Positions 15,330 through 25,436 are shown, counted from the first letter of the stretch. The stretch is 64,000 bases of DNA from Panacagrimonas perspica (GCF_004364935.1 NZ_SOBT01000008.1:310001-374000); one strand, 5' to 3'. Made by a program: numbers and translations. The notes: generated from the sequence alone by a model not told the origin.

Positions 15330-16360
15330 TTGCGGGATTGTCGCGCAACGCGAAGGCTGCGCCCGTTCCACCGCCGGAACGAGCGGCTGAACGAGGCCAG
15401 TTCCGCGTAGCCGAGCAGGCCCGCGATCTGCGTGGCGCTCATCTGCGAATGCCTCAGGTACTTGGCCGCAAGATCGCAACGCACCGCTTCCTTGATGGAT
15501 CGCAGGCTGCGGCCCGAGGCCTTCAGGCGCGCTTGCAGCGTGCGCACCGGAAGCCCCATCGCGAGACTCACCTCCTTGGCGCTGCACGGAGCGAACGGCA
15601 ACAGCGCGCGCACGATGCCCTCGACTTGCAGCGGAACCATCGTGACGGGCACGTCTTCCTCAAGCCGCAGCATGTCGAGCACCATCGCGCGGTTGCGCGT
15701 CGCGCCGCCGCGCAGCGGGCGGTCGAGCATGGCGTCGTCGATCTCGATCGCATTGCAGTTGCCGTTGAAGCGCAGTTGCGGTCCGAAGATGCGTCGATGC
15801 AGTCGCAGATCGCGCGGTGCGTCGTGGCGAAACCAGGTCGCGACGGGCGTCCAGGCGGCGAGGGCGTGCGAGCGCAGCTCGTTGATGAAGACCCCCAGCG
15901 CGAACTCGACGATCTGCACGTCGCTGTCGGTCTGCCCGGAGGCCGGAGACCATCCCAACAGCGAAGTGCCGCGCGAAGGCTCGAAACTGACGAGCGCGAC
16001 GCTGCTGTAGAGATCGTAGTGACGTGCCAGGTCTTCGCAGAACTGGCGTACCGAGCGCGCGTTGCGCAGCAGCACCCACAGCGGACCGATGACCGCGGCC
16101 AGGCGGGCGTCGATCGACATCTCCAGCCCCCAGTTGCGACGGCGGCAGGCCGTCGCCGCCAGCTCGAAGAAGCGCATCACGGCGCGTCCGCTGACGAGCA
16201 GGTCCGGATCCTTGAGCGCGGAGGCAGGAATGCCTGCTTTGCGCGCGACGGCCGCCGGCTGCTTGCCGGCCGCGCGGATCTTCTCCGCAGCGCCACTGAG
16301 GATGATGCTTCTGACCAGCGCTCCCGACACGCGAGATCGTCCGTTGGATGGGCTGCGCAT
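15326..16360 (-). CDS. AraC-family transcriptional regulator
   Basis: From the ATG at 16360 the protein is 344 residues, the usual length for AraC regulators with an N-terminal ligand-binding domain of the Arabinose_bd type (PF12625-like). The C terminus holds two helix-turn-helix motifs: FAPCSAKEVSLAMGLPVRTL and MSATQIAGLLGYAELASFSR-type sequence, ending FRRWNGRSLR. An alternative ATG is at 16381. It is divergent from the CYP101-like P450 gene. Two direct 15-bp repeats spaced 21 bp apart lie at the junction, so it most likely controls that P450 and itself. The inducer is unknown. Confidence 0.87.
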   Translation of the reverse strand: MRSPSNGRSRVSGALVRSIILSGAAEKIRAAGKQPAAVARKAGIPASALKDPDLLVSGRAVMRFFELAATACRRRNWGLEMSIDARLAAVIGPLWVLLRNARSVRQFCEDLARHYDLYSSVALVSFEPSRGTSLLGWSPASGQTDSDVQIVEFALGVFINELRSHALAAWTPVATWFRHDAPRDLRLHRRIFGPQLRFNGNCNAIEIDDAMLDRPLRGGATRNRAMVLDMLRLEEDVPVTMVPLQVEGIVRALLPFAPCSAKEVSLAMGLPVRTLQARLKASGRSLRSIKEAVRCDLAAKYLRHSQMSATQIAGLLGYAELASFSRSFRRWNGRSLRVARQSRK

Positions 16361-16390
16361 TCTGACAACTTTGCAGCGCATTCGGACAAG
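16355..16390. promoter_or_regulatory. Two direct repeats, candidate AraC-type operator
   Basis: GCGCATTCTGACAAC (16355-16369) and GCGCATTCGGACAAG (16376-16390) match at 13 of 15 bases and are spaced 21 bp start to start, i.e. two helical turns. This is the arrangement bound by AraC-family proteins. The left repeat covers the regulator's likely start codon, and the pair is 80-95 bp upstream of the P450 start. Confidence 0.6.
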
Positions 16391-16472
16391 TCGCGGACCG
16401 CGTGCGGGCACATGCTGGGATCGCGTGGACTCCGGATGAAGCCGGAGATCCAAAACGCCAGGACAGACAGAA

Positions 16473-17684
16473 ATGGAGCGAGAAATGGGCGACATGCCGA
16501 TGGCCATACCGGCCGGAATACCCGGACACCTGGTCGTGGACTTCGACGTCTACAACCCCACCCCGGATGCCGAGGGCTTTCACCGCGCGTTCGTCGATTT
16601 CCAGCGCGCCACGCCGCACCCGCTGGTCTGGTCGCCGCACCACGGTGGGCACTGGATCGCCGTGCGCGGGCAGGACGTTCACGATCTCTACGCGGATCAC
16701 GAGCGCTTCAGCTCCCGCCATTACTTCGTGCCCGCTGCACCGGAGCAGATGCCGATCGGAGCGTTCACGCTCGATCCTCCCGAACACCAGCCGTTCCGCG
16801 CGTTCCTGAACATGGGACTCTCGCCGCGGATCGTCGGCTCGAAGACCGCGTTCGTGCGCCAGTTCGCGATCGATCTCGCCGAAGGACTCGCCGGGCGCAG
16901 CGCCTGCAACTACATCGCCGAATTCGCGGACGTGCTTCCGCTGACGGTCTTCCTCGATCTGGTCGAACTGCCGCTCGCCGATCGCGAGAAGCTGGGCACG
17001 TTCGCGGAAATCGCGACGCGTGCTCCCGATCCGGCTCAACGGGTCGAGGCGATCAACGGATTGGCCGCGTACCTGCAGCCACACCTGCAGGCGCGTCGCG
17101 GTCGTGGCGGTGAAGACCTGTTGAGCCGGGCCGCCAACGCGGACATCGGCGGGCGGCCGATCTCCGACATCGAGGCGCTGGGTGCGTCGATCCACATCCT
17201 CGGCGCCGGCCTCGACACGGTGTCGTCGCTGTTCAGCTTCGTGATGCTGTTCCTCGCGCGAAACCCGGATCACCGTCGCGCGCTCGTCGAGAATCCCGAG
17301 CTGATTCCCGCCGCAGCGATGGAGCTGGTCCGCCGATTCCCGGTGGTGACGATGGTGCGTCAGGTCCGCGCCGACATGGACTTTCACGGCGTGGCCCTGC
17401 GCAAGGGCGAGATGGTGGCCATCCCATCCGCCTTCTTCAACCTCGACGAGACGATCTACGAGCGGCCGCTGGAGGTCGACTGGACCCGGCGCGTCGACAG
17501 GGTGCTGACGTTCGGGAACGGACCGCACCGCTGCCCGGGCGCGGTGCTCGGGCGCAACGAGCTGGTGATCGGACTGCAGGAATGGCTCAAGCGCATTCCG
17601 GACTTTTCCGTGGCGCCCGGGGCCGCCATTCCGGTGGCCGGCGGCACCGTCGCGAAGATCCTGGATCTGCCGCTGGTCTGGTAA
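16473..17684 (+). CDS. CYP101-like cytochrome P450 monooxygenase
   Basis: A 403-residue soluble P450 that closely resembles P450cam along its whole length (FDFDVYNP, GGHWIAVRGQ, DPPEHQPFR, C-terminal IPDFSVAPGA...LPLVW). Heme ligand is C354 in FGNGPHRCPG, E284-x-x-R287 is the K-helix motif, and the I helix has GAGLDTV with acid-alcohol pair D248-T249. The Tyr that holds camphor in P450cam (Tyr96) appears to be absent (segment PEQMPIGAF), so camphor itself is unlikely. A second start at 16485 has GGAG upstream. No ferredoxin or ferredoxin reductase gene is nearby. Regulation by the divergent AraC protein is inferred. Confidence 0.92.
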   Translation: MEREMGDMPMAIPAGIPGHLVVDFDVYNPTPDAEGFHRAFVDFQRATPHPLVWSPHHGGHWIAVRGQDVHDLYADHERFSSRHYFVPAAPEQMPIGAFTLDPPEHQPFRAFLNMGLSPRIVGSKTAFVRQFAIDLAEGLAGRSACNYIAEFADVLPLTVFLDLVELPLADREKLGTFAEIATRAPDPAQRVEAINGLAAYLQPHLQARRGRGGEDLLSRAANADIGGRPISDIEALGASIHILGAGLDTVSSLFSFVMLFLARNPDHRRALVENPELIPAAAMELVRRFPVVTMVRQVRADMDFHGVALRKGEMVAIPSAFFNLDETIYERPLEVDWTRRVDRVLTFGNGPHRCPGAVLGRNELVIGLQEWLKRIPDFSVAPGAAIPVAGGTVAKILDLPLVW

Positions 17685-17773
17685 GGGCTCCCTGTTGGGA
17701 TAGCATCGCCGCCCGTCCTGGCCCTCGGGCTGCAGGCGGCACGAGATACCGCGATCCCTGGGAACCTATCGAG

Positions 17774-18442
17774 ATGACCGAGCAAGCAAACGAGCGCGAA
17801 CAAGAGTGGGAAGACGATCGGGACTGGCCGAATCTCTGGCGCTTCCATGAGGAGAACGCGCGCCTGCTCGCCAGCGGCGAGCCGGTCGACGTCGTGCTGC
17901 TGGGTGACTCCATCACCGAGGGCTGGAGCGTGGCCGACCCCGACTTCTTCGCCACGTCGAGCACGCGCCTGCTGAATCGCGGCATCACCGGGCAGACGTC
18001 ACCGCAGATGCTGCTGCGCTTCATGGCGGACGTCGTCGCGCTGCGGCCGCGCGCGGTCCATCTGCTCGCAGGGACCAACGACGTCGCCGGCAACACCGGG
18101 CCGATCTCGTTCGAGGCCTTTCGCAACAACGTCAGCGCGATGATCGCCATCGGCCGCGCGCACGGACTGCGCATCATCCTGGGCACGCCGCTGCCGACCA
18201 CCGGCTTTCCGTGGAACCGGGCGATCTCCAACGCGGTGCCACGCATCGCCGAGATGCGCGACTGGCTGATCGCCACCGCCGCATCGACCGACCTGATCCT
18301 CGCCGACTACTACCCGGTGCTGCTCGCACCCGGCGGTGCGATGGATCCGGCGTTCACGGAAGACGGCGTGCATCCGTCGACGGCGGGGTATCAGCAGTTG
18401 CGCGAGGTTGCGACGCGCTCATTCGAGGCGGCGCTGCGCTGA
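17774..18442 (+). CDS. SGNH/GDSL-family hydrolase
   Basis: The 222-residue product has the SGNH blocks in order: block I VLLGDSITEGW with the nucleophile Ser, block III LLAGTNDV, and block V DGVHPS with the catalytic Asp and His. No signal peptide is visible, so it is probably cytoplasmic. The family comprises esterases, lipases, thioesterases and carbohydrate deacetylases. It lies 89 bp downstream of the P450 on the same strand and may share its transcript, which would suit ester cleavage in the same pathway. That link is inference. Confidence 0.88.
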   Translation: MTEQANEREQEWEDDRDWPNLWRFHEENARLLASGEPVDVVLLGDSITEGWSVADPDFFATSSTRLLNRGITGQTSPQMLLRFMADVVALRPRAVHLLAGTNDVAGNTGPISFEAFRNNVSAMIAIGRAHGLRIILGTPLPTTGFPWNRAISNAVPRIAEMRDWLIATAASTDLILADYYPVLLAPGGAMDPAFTEDGVHPSTAGYQQLREVATRSFEAALR

Positions 18443-18525
18443 GGCGGTGGCTCGAGATGCCGTGCGCTGTCGCGCGCGGCTGCTCGAGATGAGCGGGGGA
18501 CATCGATCGCCCCCGTGATGTTTCC

Positions 18526-19365
18526 TCAGGGCGTGCGATACCACTCCGGGCGTCCGGCCAGCCACAGCTCGCCCCAGAGCTTCCCGCCGCCATCCACCGT
18601 CAGCGTCTCCCCGGTGATGAAGCTGGCGGCCGGCGCCGACAGGAACACGCAGGACTCCGCGATCTCCATCGGCGTGCCGGGGCGCTTGAACGGATTGGCC
18701 AGCGGAAACTCGGCGACGGCTTCGGGCGGATAGACGTCCAGCCCTTCGCTGGCGGTAAGACCCGGTGCCACGCAGTTCACGCGAATGCCGAGCGGCGCCC
18801 ATTCGACGGCGACGGTGCGCATCGCGCCGACGATGCCGGCACGCGCGGCCTGCGTATGCGCCACGCCCGGCATGCCGCGTTCGAGCACGACGATGACGTT
18901 GACGATGGAGCCGCCGCGCTTCAGGTCGCGCCAGCGCTGCGCCGCGCGCTGCATGACGAACCAGGTGTTGTTGAGGTTGTTCGTGATGACGGCGTTCCAG
19001 CCCTTCGGCGACAGGTCGATGGCGTCCTGCGGGAACTGGCCGCCGGCGCTGTTGACCAGCAGATCCGGAACGCCGACCTCGGCTTCGATCTTCTCGAACA
19101 GCGTGACGACCTGCTCGTGCTCGCGCAGCTGGGCCGCGAAGCCGTGCATGCGCGCGCCTTTCTTTACGGCGAAGTCGACGACAGCGTCGAGCTTCTCCTG
19201 CGTACGGCCGGTGATGACGACAGTGGCGCCGAGCCGCGCGAACAGCACGGCCGTCGCGCGGCCGATGCCACTGCCGCCGCCGCAGACCAGTGCGACCTTT
19301 CCGGCGAAGAGATCGGAGCGGAACGCGGTGTCGTGCTGCCAGAGGGATTCGAGGAGTTCGGACAT
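18526..19365 (-). CDS. SDR oxidoreductase, PECR/DECR-like
   Basis: A 279-residue short-chain dehydrogenase/reductase. The cofactor motif is CGGGSGIGRATA and the segment VNSAGG corresponds to NNAG. The usual catalytic Y-x3-K is replaced by HTQAAR (GVAHTQAARAGIVGAM), the same change found in peroxisomal trans-2-enoyl-CoA reductase (HSGAARAGV). This points to an enoyl- or dienoyl-CoA reductase rather than an alcohol dehydrogenase. It is the last gene of the TetR-led carboxylase/acyl-CoA dehydrogenase run, separated from the dehydrogenase gene by a family-A repeat. Confidence 0.85.
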   Translation of the reverse strand: MSELLESLWQHDTAFRSDLFAGKVALVCGGGSGIGRATAVLFARLGATVVITGRTQEKLDAVVDFAVKKGARMHGFAAQLREHEQVVTLFEKIEAEVGVPDLLVNSAGGQFPQDAIDLSPKGWNAVITNNLNNTWFVMQRAAQRWRDLKRGGSIVNVIVVLERGMPGVAHTQAARAGIVGAMRTVAVEWAPLGIRVNCVAPGLTASEGLDVYPPEAVAEFPLANPFKRPGTPMEIAESCVFLSAPAASFITGETLTVDGGGKLWGELWLAGRPEWYRTP

Positions 19366-19409
19366 GGGCTTCGAGAACAGGAGATGCGTAGCGCGGCGTC
19401 AGCGGTGCC

Positions 19410-19478
19410 GTGGCCCGGACGAAGTCCGGGATGCGCCGCGCCGGTGAACGAATTCATCCCGGACTTCGTCCGGGCTAC
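19410..19478. repeat. Family-A paired-hairpin repeat
   Basis: A full element; the left end reads GTGGCCC instead of GTAGCCC. It lies between the SDR and acyl-CoA dehydrogenase genes of the same strand. Confidence 0.93.
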
Positions 19479-19493
19479 GGTGTTGCGCGTGGG

Positions 19494-20696
19494 TCACGAC
19501 GACAGCAGTTCCTTCGCAATGATCATCTTGCGCACCTCGCTGGTCCCCGCACCGATCTCCAGCAGCTTGATCGAGCGGTACAGCCGGTTGATCTCGCTCT
19601 CCCAGATGTATCCCGTGCCGCCGTGCACCTGCACCGCGTCGTTGAGCACCTTGTTCATCGTCTCGGCGGTGTAGAGCACGCCGGCGGCGGTGAGCTTGTG
19701 GATCTCGCCGCGACCGCCGTCGTCTTCGCCGATGACGTTGGCCGCACGCAGCGTCTGGTACGTGAACAGGCGCATGCTCTCGACCCAGGTGTACATGTCG
19801 GCGAGCTTGGCCTGGATCATCTGGAAATCGCTGATCGGGCGGTTGAACTGCTTGCGCTGACGCGAGTAGTCGAGCGCCAGGGTGAACGCGCGCTCGGCGA
19901 TGCCCAGGCAGATCGGCGAGATCATCGCGCGTTCGAGATCGAGCCCCGACATGACGACCTTGACGCCGTTGTTCTCGGCGCCGACGAGATTCTCCGCCGG
20001 CACCTTGCAGTCTTCGAACACGAGCTCGGCGGTCTGCGATCCGCGAAAGCCCATCTTCACCAGCTTCTGCGCAACCTTGAAGCCGGGATAGTCCTTCTCG
20101 ACGATAAACGCGCTGATGCCTTGCGCGCCCTTGTCCTTGTCGGTCTTGGCGTAGACCAGCAGCACGTCGGCGACCGGGCCGTTGGTGATGTAGATCTTGC
20201 TGCCGTTGAGGATGTAGTGGCCGCCTTCGCGCCGCGCCGTCGTGCGCATCGAACCCAGTGCGTCCGAGCCGGCGCCCGGTTCGGTCAGGCCCAGCGCGCC
20301 GATGCTCGTGCCCTTGCACAGGCCGGGCGCGTACTTCTGCTTCTGCGCCTCGTTGGCGTTGCGCAGGATGTTGTGCAGGCACAGGTTCTCGTGCGCCACC
20401 CAGGCCAGCGCCATCGCGTGGTTCCAGCGCGAGAACGCCTGCAGGATCAGGCCGGACGTGAACACATCCATGCCCGAACCGCCGTAGGCCTCGGGCGCGG
20501 TGATGCCGAAGTAGCCGGTGGAGCCGATCGTCGGAAACGCCTGGTCGGGCCACCACTCGTCGTCGTCCATGCGCTGCGACAGCGGATACAGCTCCTTCTG
20601 CGCGAAGCGATCGGCCTGCGCGAGGATGTCCATCTCGTCATGCGACAGGCCGGTGAAGGCCTGCATCACGGTGGGGCGGGAAGAAGGTTCGGACAT
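19494..20696 (-). CDS. Isovaleryl-CoA dehydrogenase-type acyl-CoA dehydrogenase
   Basis: A 400-residue flavoenzyme. FAD/substrate segments are LGLTEPGAGSDALGSM and IYITNGPVADV. The C-terminal catalytic position that is Glu in medium-chain enzymes is not Glu here (EIGAGTSEVRK), while the GLDLERAMISP helix carries Glu as in isovaleryl-CoA dehydrogenase. This dual feature is the hallmark of the isovaleryl/citronellyl type. It would oxidise a 3-methyl-branched acyl-CoA to the 2-enoyl-CoA that the adjacent carboxylase could carboxylate. It is downstream of the carboxylase genes, separated by a family-B repeat. Confidence 0.88.
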   Translation of the reverse strand: MSEPSSRPTVMQAFTGLSHDEMDILAQADRFAQKELYPLSQRMDDDEWWPDQAFPTIGSTGYFGITAPEAYGGSGMDVFTSGLILQAFSRWNHAMALAWVAHENLCLHNILRNANEAQKQKYAPGLCKGTSIGALGLTEPGAGSDALGSMRTTARREGGHYILNGSKIYITNGPVADVLLVYAKTDKDKGAQGISAFIVEKDYPGFKVAQKLVKMGFRGSQTAELVFEDCKVPAENLVGAENNGVKVVMSGLDLERAMISPICLGIAERAFTLALDYSRQRKQFNRPISDFQMIQAKLADMYTWVESMRLFTYQTLRAANVIGEDDGGRGEIHKLTAAGVLYTAETMNKVLNDAVQVHGGTGYIWESEINRLYRSIKLLEIGAGTSEVRKMIIAKELLSS

Positions 20697-20744
20697 GGTC
20701 GGGTGTGTCGAAATGGGGTGGGGAAGTTTCAGCGAGAGAACAGC

Positions 20745-20882
20745 ATTTCAACGCAAAGGGCGCAAAGGAAAAAGAGAGAACGCGAAGTTTTCAAGCTACG
20801 CGGAACGCCCGCGCGGCAGCTATCGCACTTGCATCAAGTCTTTGCGTCCTTTCTTTTTCCTTTGCGCCCTTTGCGTTGAAAT
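20745..20882. repeat. Family-B inverted repeat (TTTGCG type)
   Basis: ATTTCAACGCAAAGGGCGCA at the left and its near-perfect complement TGCGCCCTTTGCGTTGAAAT at the right enclose a middle with further GCAAAG/CTTTGC and TTTGCGTCCTTT boxes. It is the larger of two copies (the other at 10320) and fills the gap between the acyl-CoA dehydrogenase and carboxyltransferase genes. Confidence 0.9.
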
Positions 20883-20891
20883 GTTTTTGAC

Positions 20892-22499
20892 TCAGAGCCG
20901 GAAAACACCGTAACGCGGATCACCGATCGGCGTGTTCAGCGCCGCGGAGATCGACATGCCGAGCGCGTTGCGCGTGTCCACCGGATCGAGCATGCCGTCG
21001 TCCCAGATCTCGGAGGTCGTGTAGTACGCGCTCTGCTTGCGCTTGAACTCGCCCAGCACCGGATCGCGAATGGCGTCGATGTCGGCCTGCGACAGGGTCC
21101 TGCCGGACTTGGCGAGCTGGCGGATCTTCACGTCGGCCAGCACGTTGGCCGCCTGTTCGGCGCCCATCACCGAGGTCTGCGACTGCGGCCACGAGAACAG
21201 CATGCGCGAATCGAACGCGCGGCCGCTCATGCCGTAGTTGCCGGCGCCGAACGAGCCGTGACACATGACGGTGAACTTGGGCACTTCGCTGCACGACACC
21301 GCCATGATCATCTTGGCGCCGTCCTTGGTGATGCCGCGGCGCTCGTACTCGCGCCCCACCATGAACCCGGTGATGTTCTGCAGGAACAGGATCGGCGTGC
21401 GGTTCTGGTTGCACAGCTCGATGAAGTGCGCGCCCTTCAGACTGGAGTCGTTGAACAGCACGCCGTTGTTGCCGAGGATGCCGATCTTGTAGCCCCAGAT
21501 GTGCGCGTAGCCGCAGATCAAGGTCGTGCCGTAGGCGGGCTGGTACTCGTGGAAGCGCGAGCCGTCGACCAGGCGCGCGATCACTTCCTTCATGTCGAAC
21601 TGCTGCTTGATGTCGCGCGGCAGGATGCCGTAGAGATCAGAGCTGTCGTAATACGGATCCTCAGGCGTCTGCCATTCGGTGTGCGTCTTCTTCGGCCGCT
21701 TGAACTGCGCCACGATGTCGCGCGCGATCGCGATCGCCTCTTCCTCGCTCGACGCCGGATAGTCCGCAGTGCCCGAGGTCGTCGTGTGCATGTCGCAGCC
21801 GCCGAGCTCGTCGACGGTGTTCTCTTCGCCGGTCGCGGCCTTCACCAGCGGCGGGCCGGCGAGGAAGATCGCGCCGGTGCCGCGCACGATCACGTTGTAG
21901 TCCGACAGGCCGGGCACATAGGCGCCGCCGGCCGTGCAGTGGCCGAGCACGACCGAGACCTGCTGCACGCCCATCTTCGACAGGATGCACTGGTTGCGGA
22001 AGATGCGGCCGGCCATGTACTTGTCGGCGAACAGGTCGGCCTGCAAGGGCAGGAAGCCGCCGGCCGAATCGCAGAGGTGGACCACCGGCAGGCGGTTCTC
22101 GATGGCGATGTCGAGCGCGCGCACCGTCTTCTTGACCGTCAGCGGATACCAGGCGCCGCCCTTGACGCTGGCGTCGCCGGCATTGATGACGCACTCGCGT
22201 CCGGAGACGATGCCGATGCCGGTCACGCAGGCCGCGCCGGGAACTTCGCCGTCGTAGGCGTCGTTCGCGGCCAGCGACGAGAACTCGAGGAACGGCGTGC
22301 CGGGGTCGAGCAGCAGCGCGATGCGCTCACGCACCAGCAGTTTCTTCTGCGAGCGCAGGCGATCGATGTCGCGCTGCGGACGATCGTCGCGTGCCTTGCG
22401 CTGGCGTTCGCGGAATTCCTCGGCGAGCCGGCGGTTGTGCGCGGCGTTGGCCAGGAATTCGGCGGACGCTGTGTTGAGTTTGGATTCGATGCGCTTCAT
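20892..22499 (-). CDS. Acyl-CoA carboxylase carboxyltransferase (beta) subunit, MCC/GCC type
   Basis: The 535-residue protein matches 3-methylcrotonyl-CoA carboxylase beta subunits in length and blocks (GDASVKGGAWYPLTVKK, GHCTAGGAYVPGLSD, FLAGPPLVKAATGEE, FSWPQSQTSVMGAEQAA). It carries the crotonase-like N and C carboxyltransferase lobes that move CO2 from biotin to a 3-methyl-2-enoyl-CoA. Where the human MCC sequence, from memory, has HFGRTFYNQ this one has YMAGRIFRNQ, so a pocket Phe is replaced by Ala. Geranyl-CoA carboxylases also lose a bulky residue in this area. A longer-chain substrate than methylcrotonyl-CoA is therefore possible. The ATG overlaps the biotin-carrier stop. Confidence 0.88.
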   Translation of the reverse strand: MKRIESKLNTASAEFLANAAHNRRLAEEFRERQRKARDDRPQRDIDRLRSQKKLLVRERIALLLDPGTPFLEFSSLAANDAYDGEVPGAACVTGIGIVSGRECVINAGDASVKGGAWYPLTVKKTVRALDIAIENRLPVVHLCDSAGGFLPLQADLFADKYMAGRIFRNQCILSKMGVQQVSVVLGHCTAGGAYVPGLSDYNVIVRGTGAIFLAGPPLVKAATGEENTVDELGGCDMHTTTSGTADYPASSEEEAIAIARDIVAQFKRPKKTHTEWQTPEDPYYDSSDLYGILPRDIKQQFDMKEVIARLVDGSRFHEYQPAYGTTLICGYAHIWGYKIGILGNNGVLFNDSSLKGAHFIELCNQNRTPILFLQNITGFMVGREYERRGITKDGAKMIMAVSCSEVPKFTVMCHGSFGAGNYGMSGRAFDSRMLFSWPQSQTSVMGAEQAANVLADVKIRQLAKSGRTLSQADIDAIRDPVLGEFKRKQSAYYTTSEIWDDGMLDPVDTRNALGMSISAALNTPIGDPRYGVFRL

Positions 22500-23004
22500 G
22501 CGCCTTCCCCGGCGGCGGCTTCCAGCTTCAGGAGAATCGCGTCGCGCTCGAAGGTCTGGCCCTTCTCGAATTGCACCGCAGCCACCGCGCCGTCGCGCGG
22601 CGCCACCAGCGTCGTTTCCATCTTCATGCTTTCCATGACGAGCAGGGTCTGGCCCTTGGCGACGGTGTCGCCGGCCTTCACATTGACGCTGACGATGCTG
22701 CCGGGCATCGGCGCGCGGATCAGGTCGTTGGCGCCGCCGCCGGCCTGTGCGGCCAGGCGTTCCAGCGGATGCCAGTAGCGCAGCGCATGGGCTTCGCCGT
22801 CCAGATGCACGAACACCTCGTCGCCGCGCGTCGCGATGACGACCTCGACGTGGCGCGTGCCCAGGGTGAGCCAGGTGCGGCCATCGGGCGAGGTCTTCAG
22901 GTCGATCGGCACGCGGCGATCGCCGACGTGCAGGCAATAGGCTTCGCGTGCGCGCGACAGGGCGAGGTTGTGTTCGGCTTCGCCCAGCTTGAATGCGTGT
23001 TGCA

Positions 23005-23005
<1 letters not shown>
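22496..23005 (-). CDS. Separate biotin carboxyl carrier subunit of acyl-CoA carboxylase
   Basis: The 169-residue product has a C-terminal biotinyl domain (about 95-165) with biotin acceptor K128 in ESMKMETT; the common form is AMKM, so Ser replaces Ala. The first 90 residues (CLHVGDRRVPIDL... VFVHLDGEAHALRY) resemble the BT/linker part of the MCC alpha subunit. Together with the upstream biotin carboxylase it makes up what is normally one ~660-residue alpha chain. Overlaps of TGATG upstream and ATGA downstream show tight translational coupling of all three subunits. Confidence 0.87.
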
Positions 23006-24506
<1,501 letters not shown>

Positions 24507-24510
<4 letters not shown>

Positions 24511-25250
24511 TTGCGACTTTTCCTGTCACGTACCAGCGTGTTGACCGCCCTCTCCATCGTCGCCGTGAGTTCGGCGAACTTGCGCGTGTCGAGCGAGACC
24601 GTCGATGCCTTCTCGGCTTGCACGCCGCCGCAGACCAGGTCGGTGAGCTGGTCGGCCACGCGCTTGGGATCGAGCTCGCCGTTGCCGTAGAGGAAGCGCC
24701 AGGCGTGGTGCTCGATGCCGCCGTAGACGAGGTCGCGGATCAGTTCCGGCGCAACGGCCTGGCGGAACTCCTTGCTGCGGATGCCCTCGCGGACGACGTC
24801 CACCAGCAGGCCGGTGTAGCGGTGATTCATCTCGTGCAGCGGCGACTGCGCGTAGTCCGGCTGCACTCGCACTTCGGTGAAGATCAGGCGGCACATCTCG
24901 GGCCACTCGACGACCGTGCACAGGTGGCGCCAGACCAAGTAGCGGAAGCGGTTCTTCGCGCCCTGGATCGGGCCGAGTTCTTTCGAGTAGTCGCCGAAGA
25001 GGTCGCCGTACCAATGCTCGATGACCTTGTTCAGCAGATCGCGCTTGGTCGGGAAGTACTTGAAGATCGTTCCTTCCGCGACGCCCAGCGTCCGCGCGAT
25101 CTCGGAGACCGCGGCCGCGTGATAGCCGCGCGACAGGAAGGTTTCGCGCGCGGCGACGAGGATGTCGGCGATGCGCGCGTCGCGATCCATGCGCGGGGCG
25201 CGCACGGCGCTGCGGGCCTTGGTTGCGGACGCTGTCTTGAGTGCTTTCAT
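24507..25250 (-). CDS. TetR-family repressor
   Basis: From the ATG at 25250 the protein has 247 residues; an earlier ATG at 25286 lies within an operator-like palindrome. The N-terminal DNA-binding domain is clear: RIADILVAARETFLSRGYHA, then SEIARTLGVAEGTIFKYFPT with KRDLL following. The ligand domain is unassigned. It is the first gene of the carboxylase operon (4-bp overlap with the biotin carboxylase) and divergent from an acyl-CoA synthetase. Two like palindromes in the junction suggest it represses both directions and itself, probably relieved by an acyl-CoA as in AtuR- or PsrA-like regulators. Confidence 0.9.
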
Positions 25251-25277
25251 GGCGTGCGCCGCCGGCCGGCCGCGTCG

Positions 25278-25294
25278 GGTGAGCATCGCTCACC
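25278..25294. promoter_or_regulatory. Palindrome 1, candidate TetR operator
   Basis: GGTGAGC-ATC-GCTCACC is a perfect 7-bp inverted repeat with a 3-bp centre, 28 bp upstream of the likely TetR start codon. It has the same design as the palindrome 66 bp further on. Confidence 0.7.
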
Positions 25295-25343
25295 AGTGTT
25301 CGGCGGAGTATTCGCGGAGGGCATGGAAATGGGCATTTGAGAT

Positions 25344-25360
25344 GGTGAGTGTTACTCACT
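25344..25360. promoter_or_regulatory. Palindrome 2, candidate TetR operator
   Basis: GGTGAGT-GTT-ACTCACT matches palindrome 1 in the outer GGTGAG/CTCAC parts, with one terminal mismatch between its own arms. Consensus of the two is GTGAGY-n3-RCTCAC. It would overlap the divergent promoter for the acyl-CoA synthetase. Confidence 0.7.
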
Positions 25361-25436
25361 AGAATCGGGCAGCGCAAGATCCGGTCTGACCGGAACGGGC
25401 GTGGCCGGGGGCTTTTCCTCGAATTGCGAGGGGAAT

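Noticed and set aside
16361-16507. Longer AraC start sites at 16507 and 16381
   Set aside because: The extension is Arg/Pro-rich without family similarity and runs over the direct repeats; the 344-residue form from 16360 has the normal family length.
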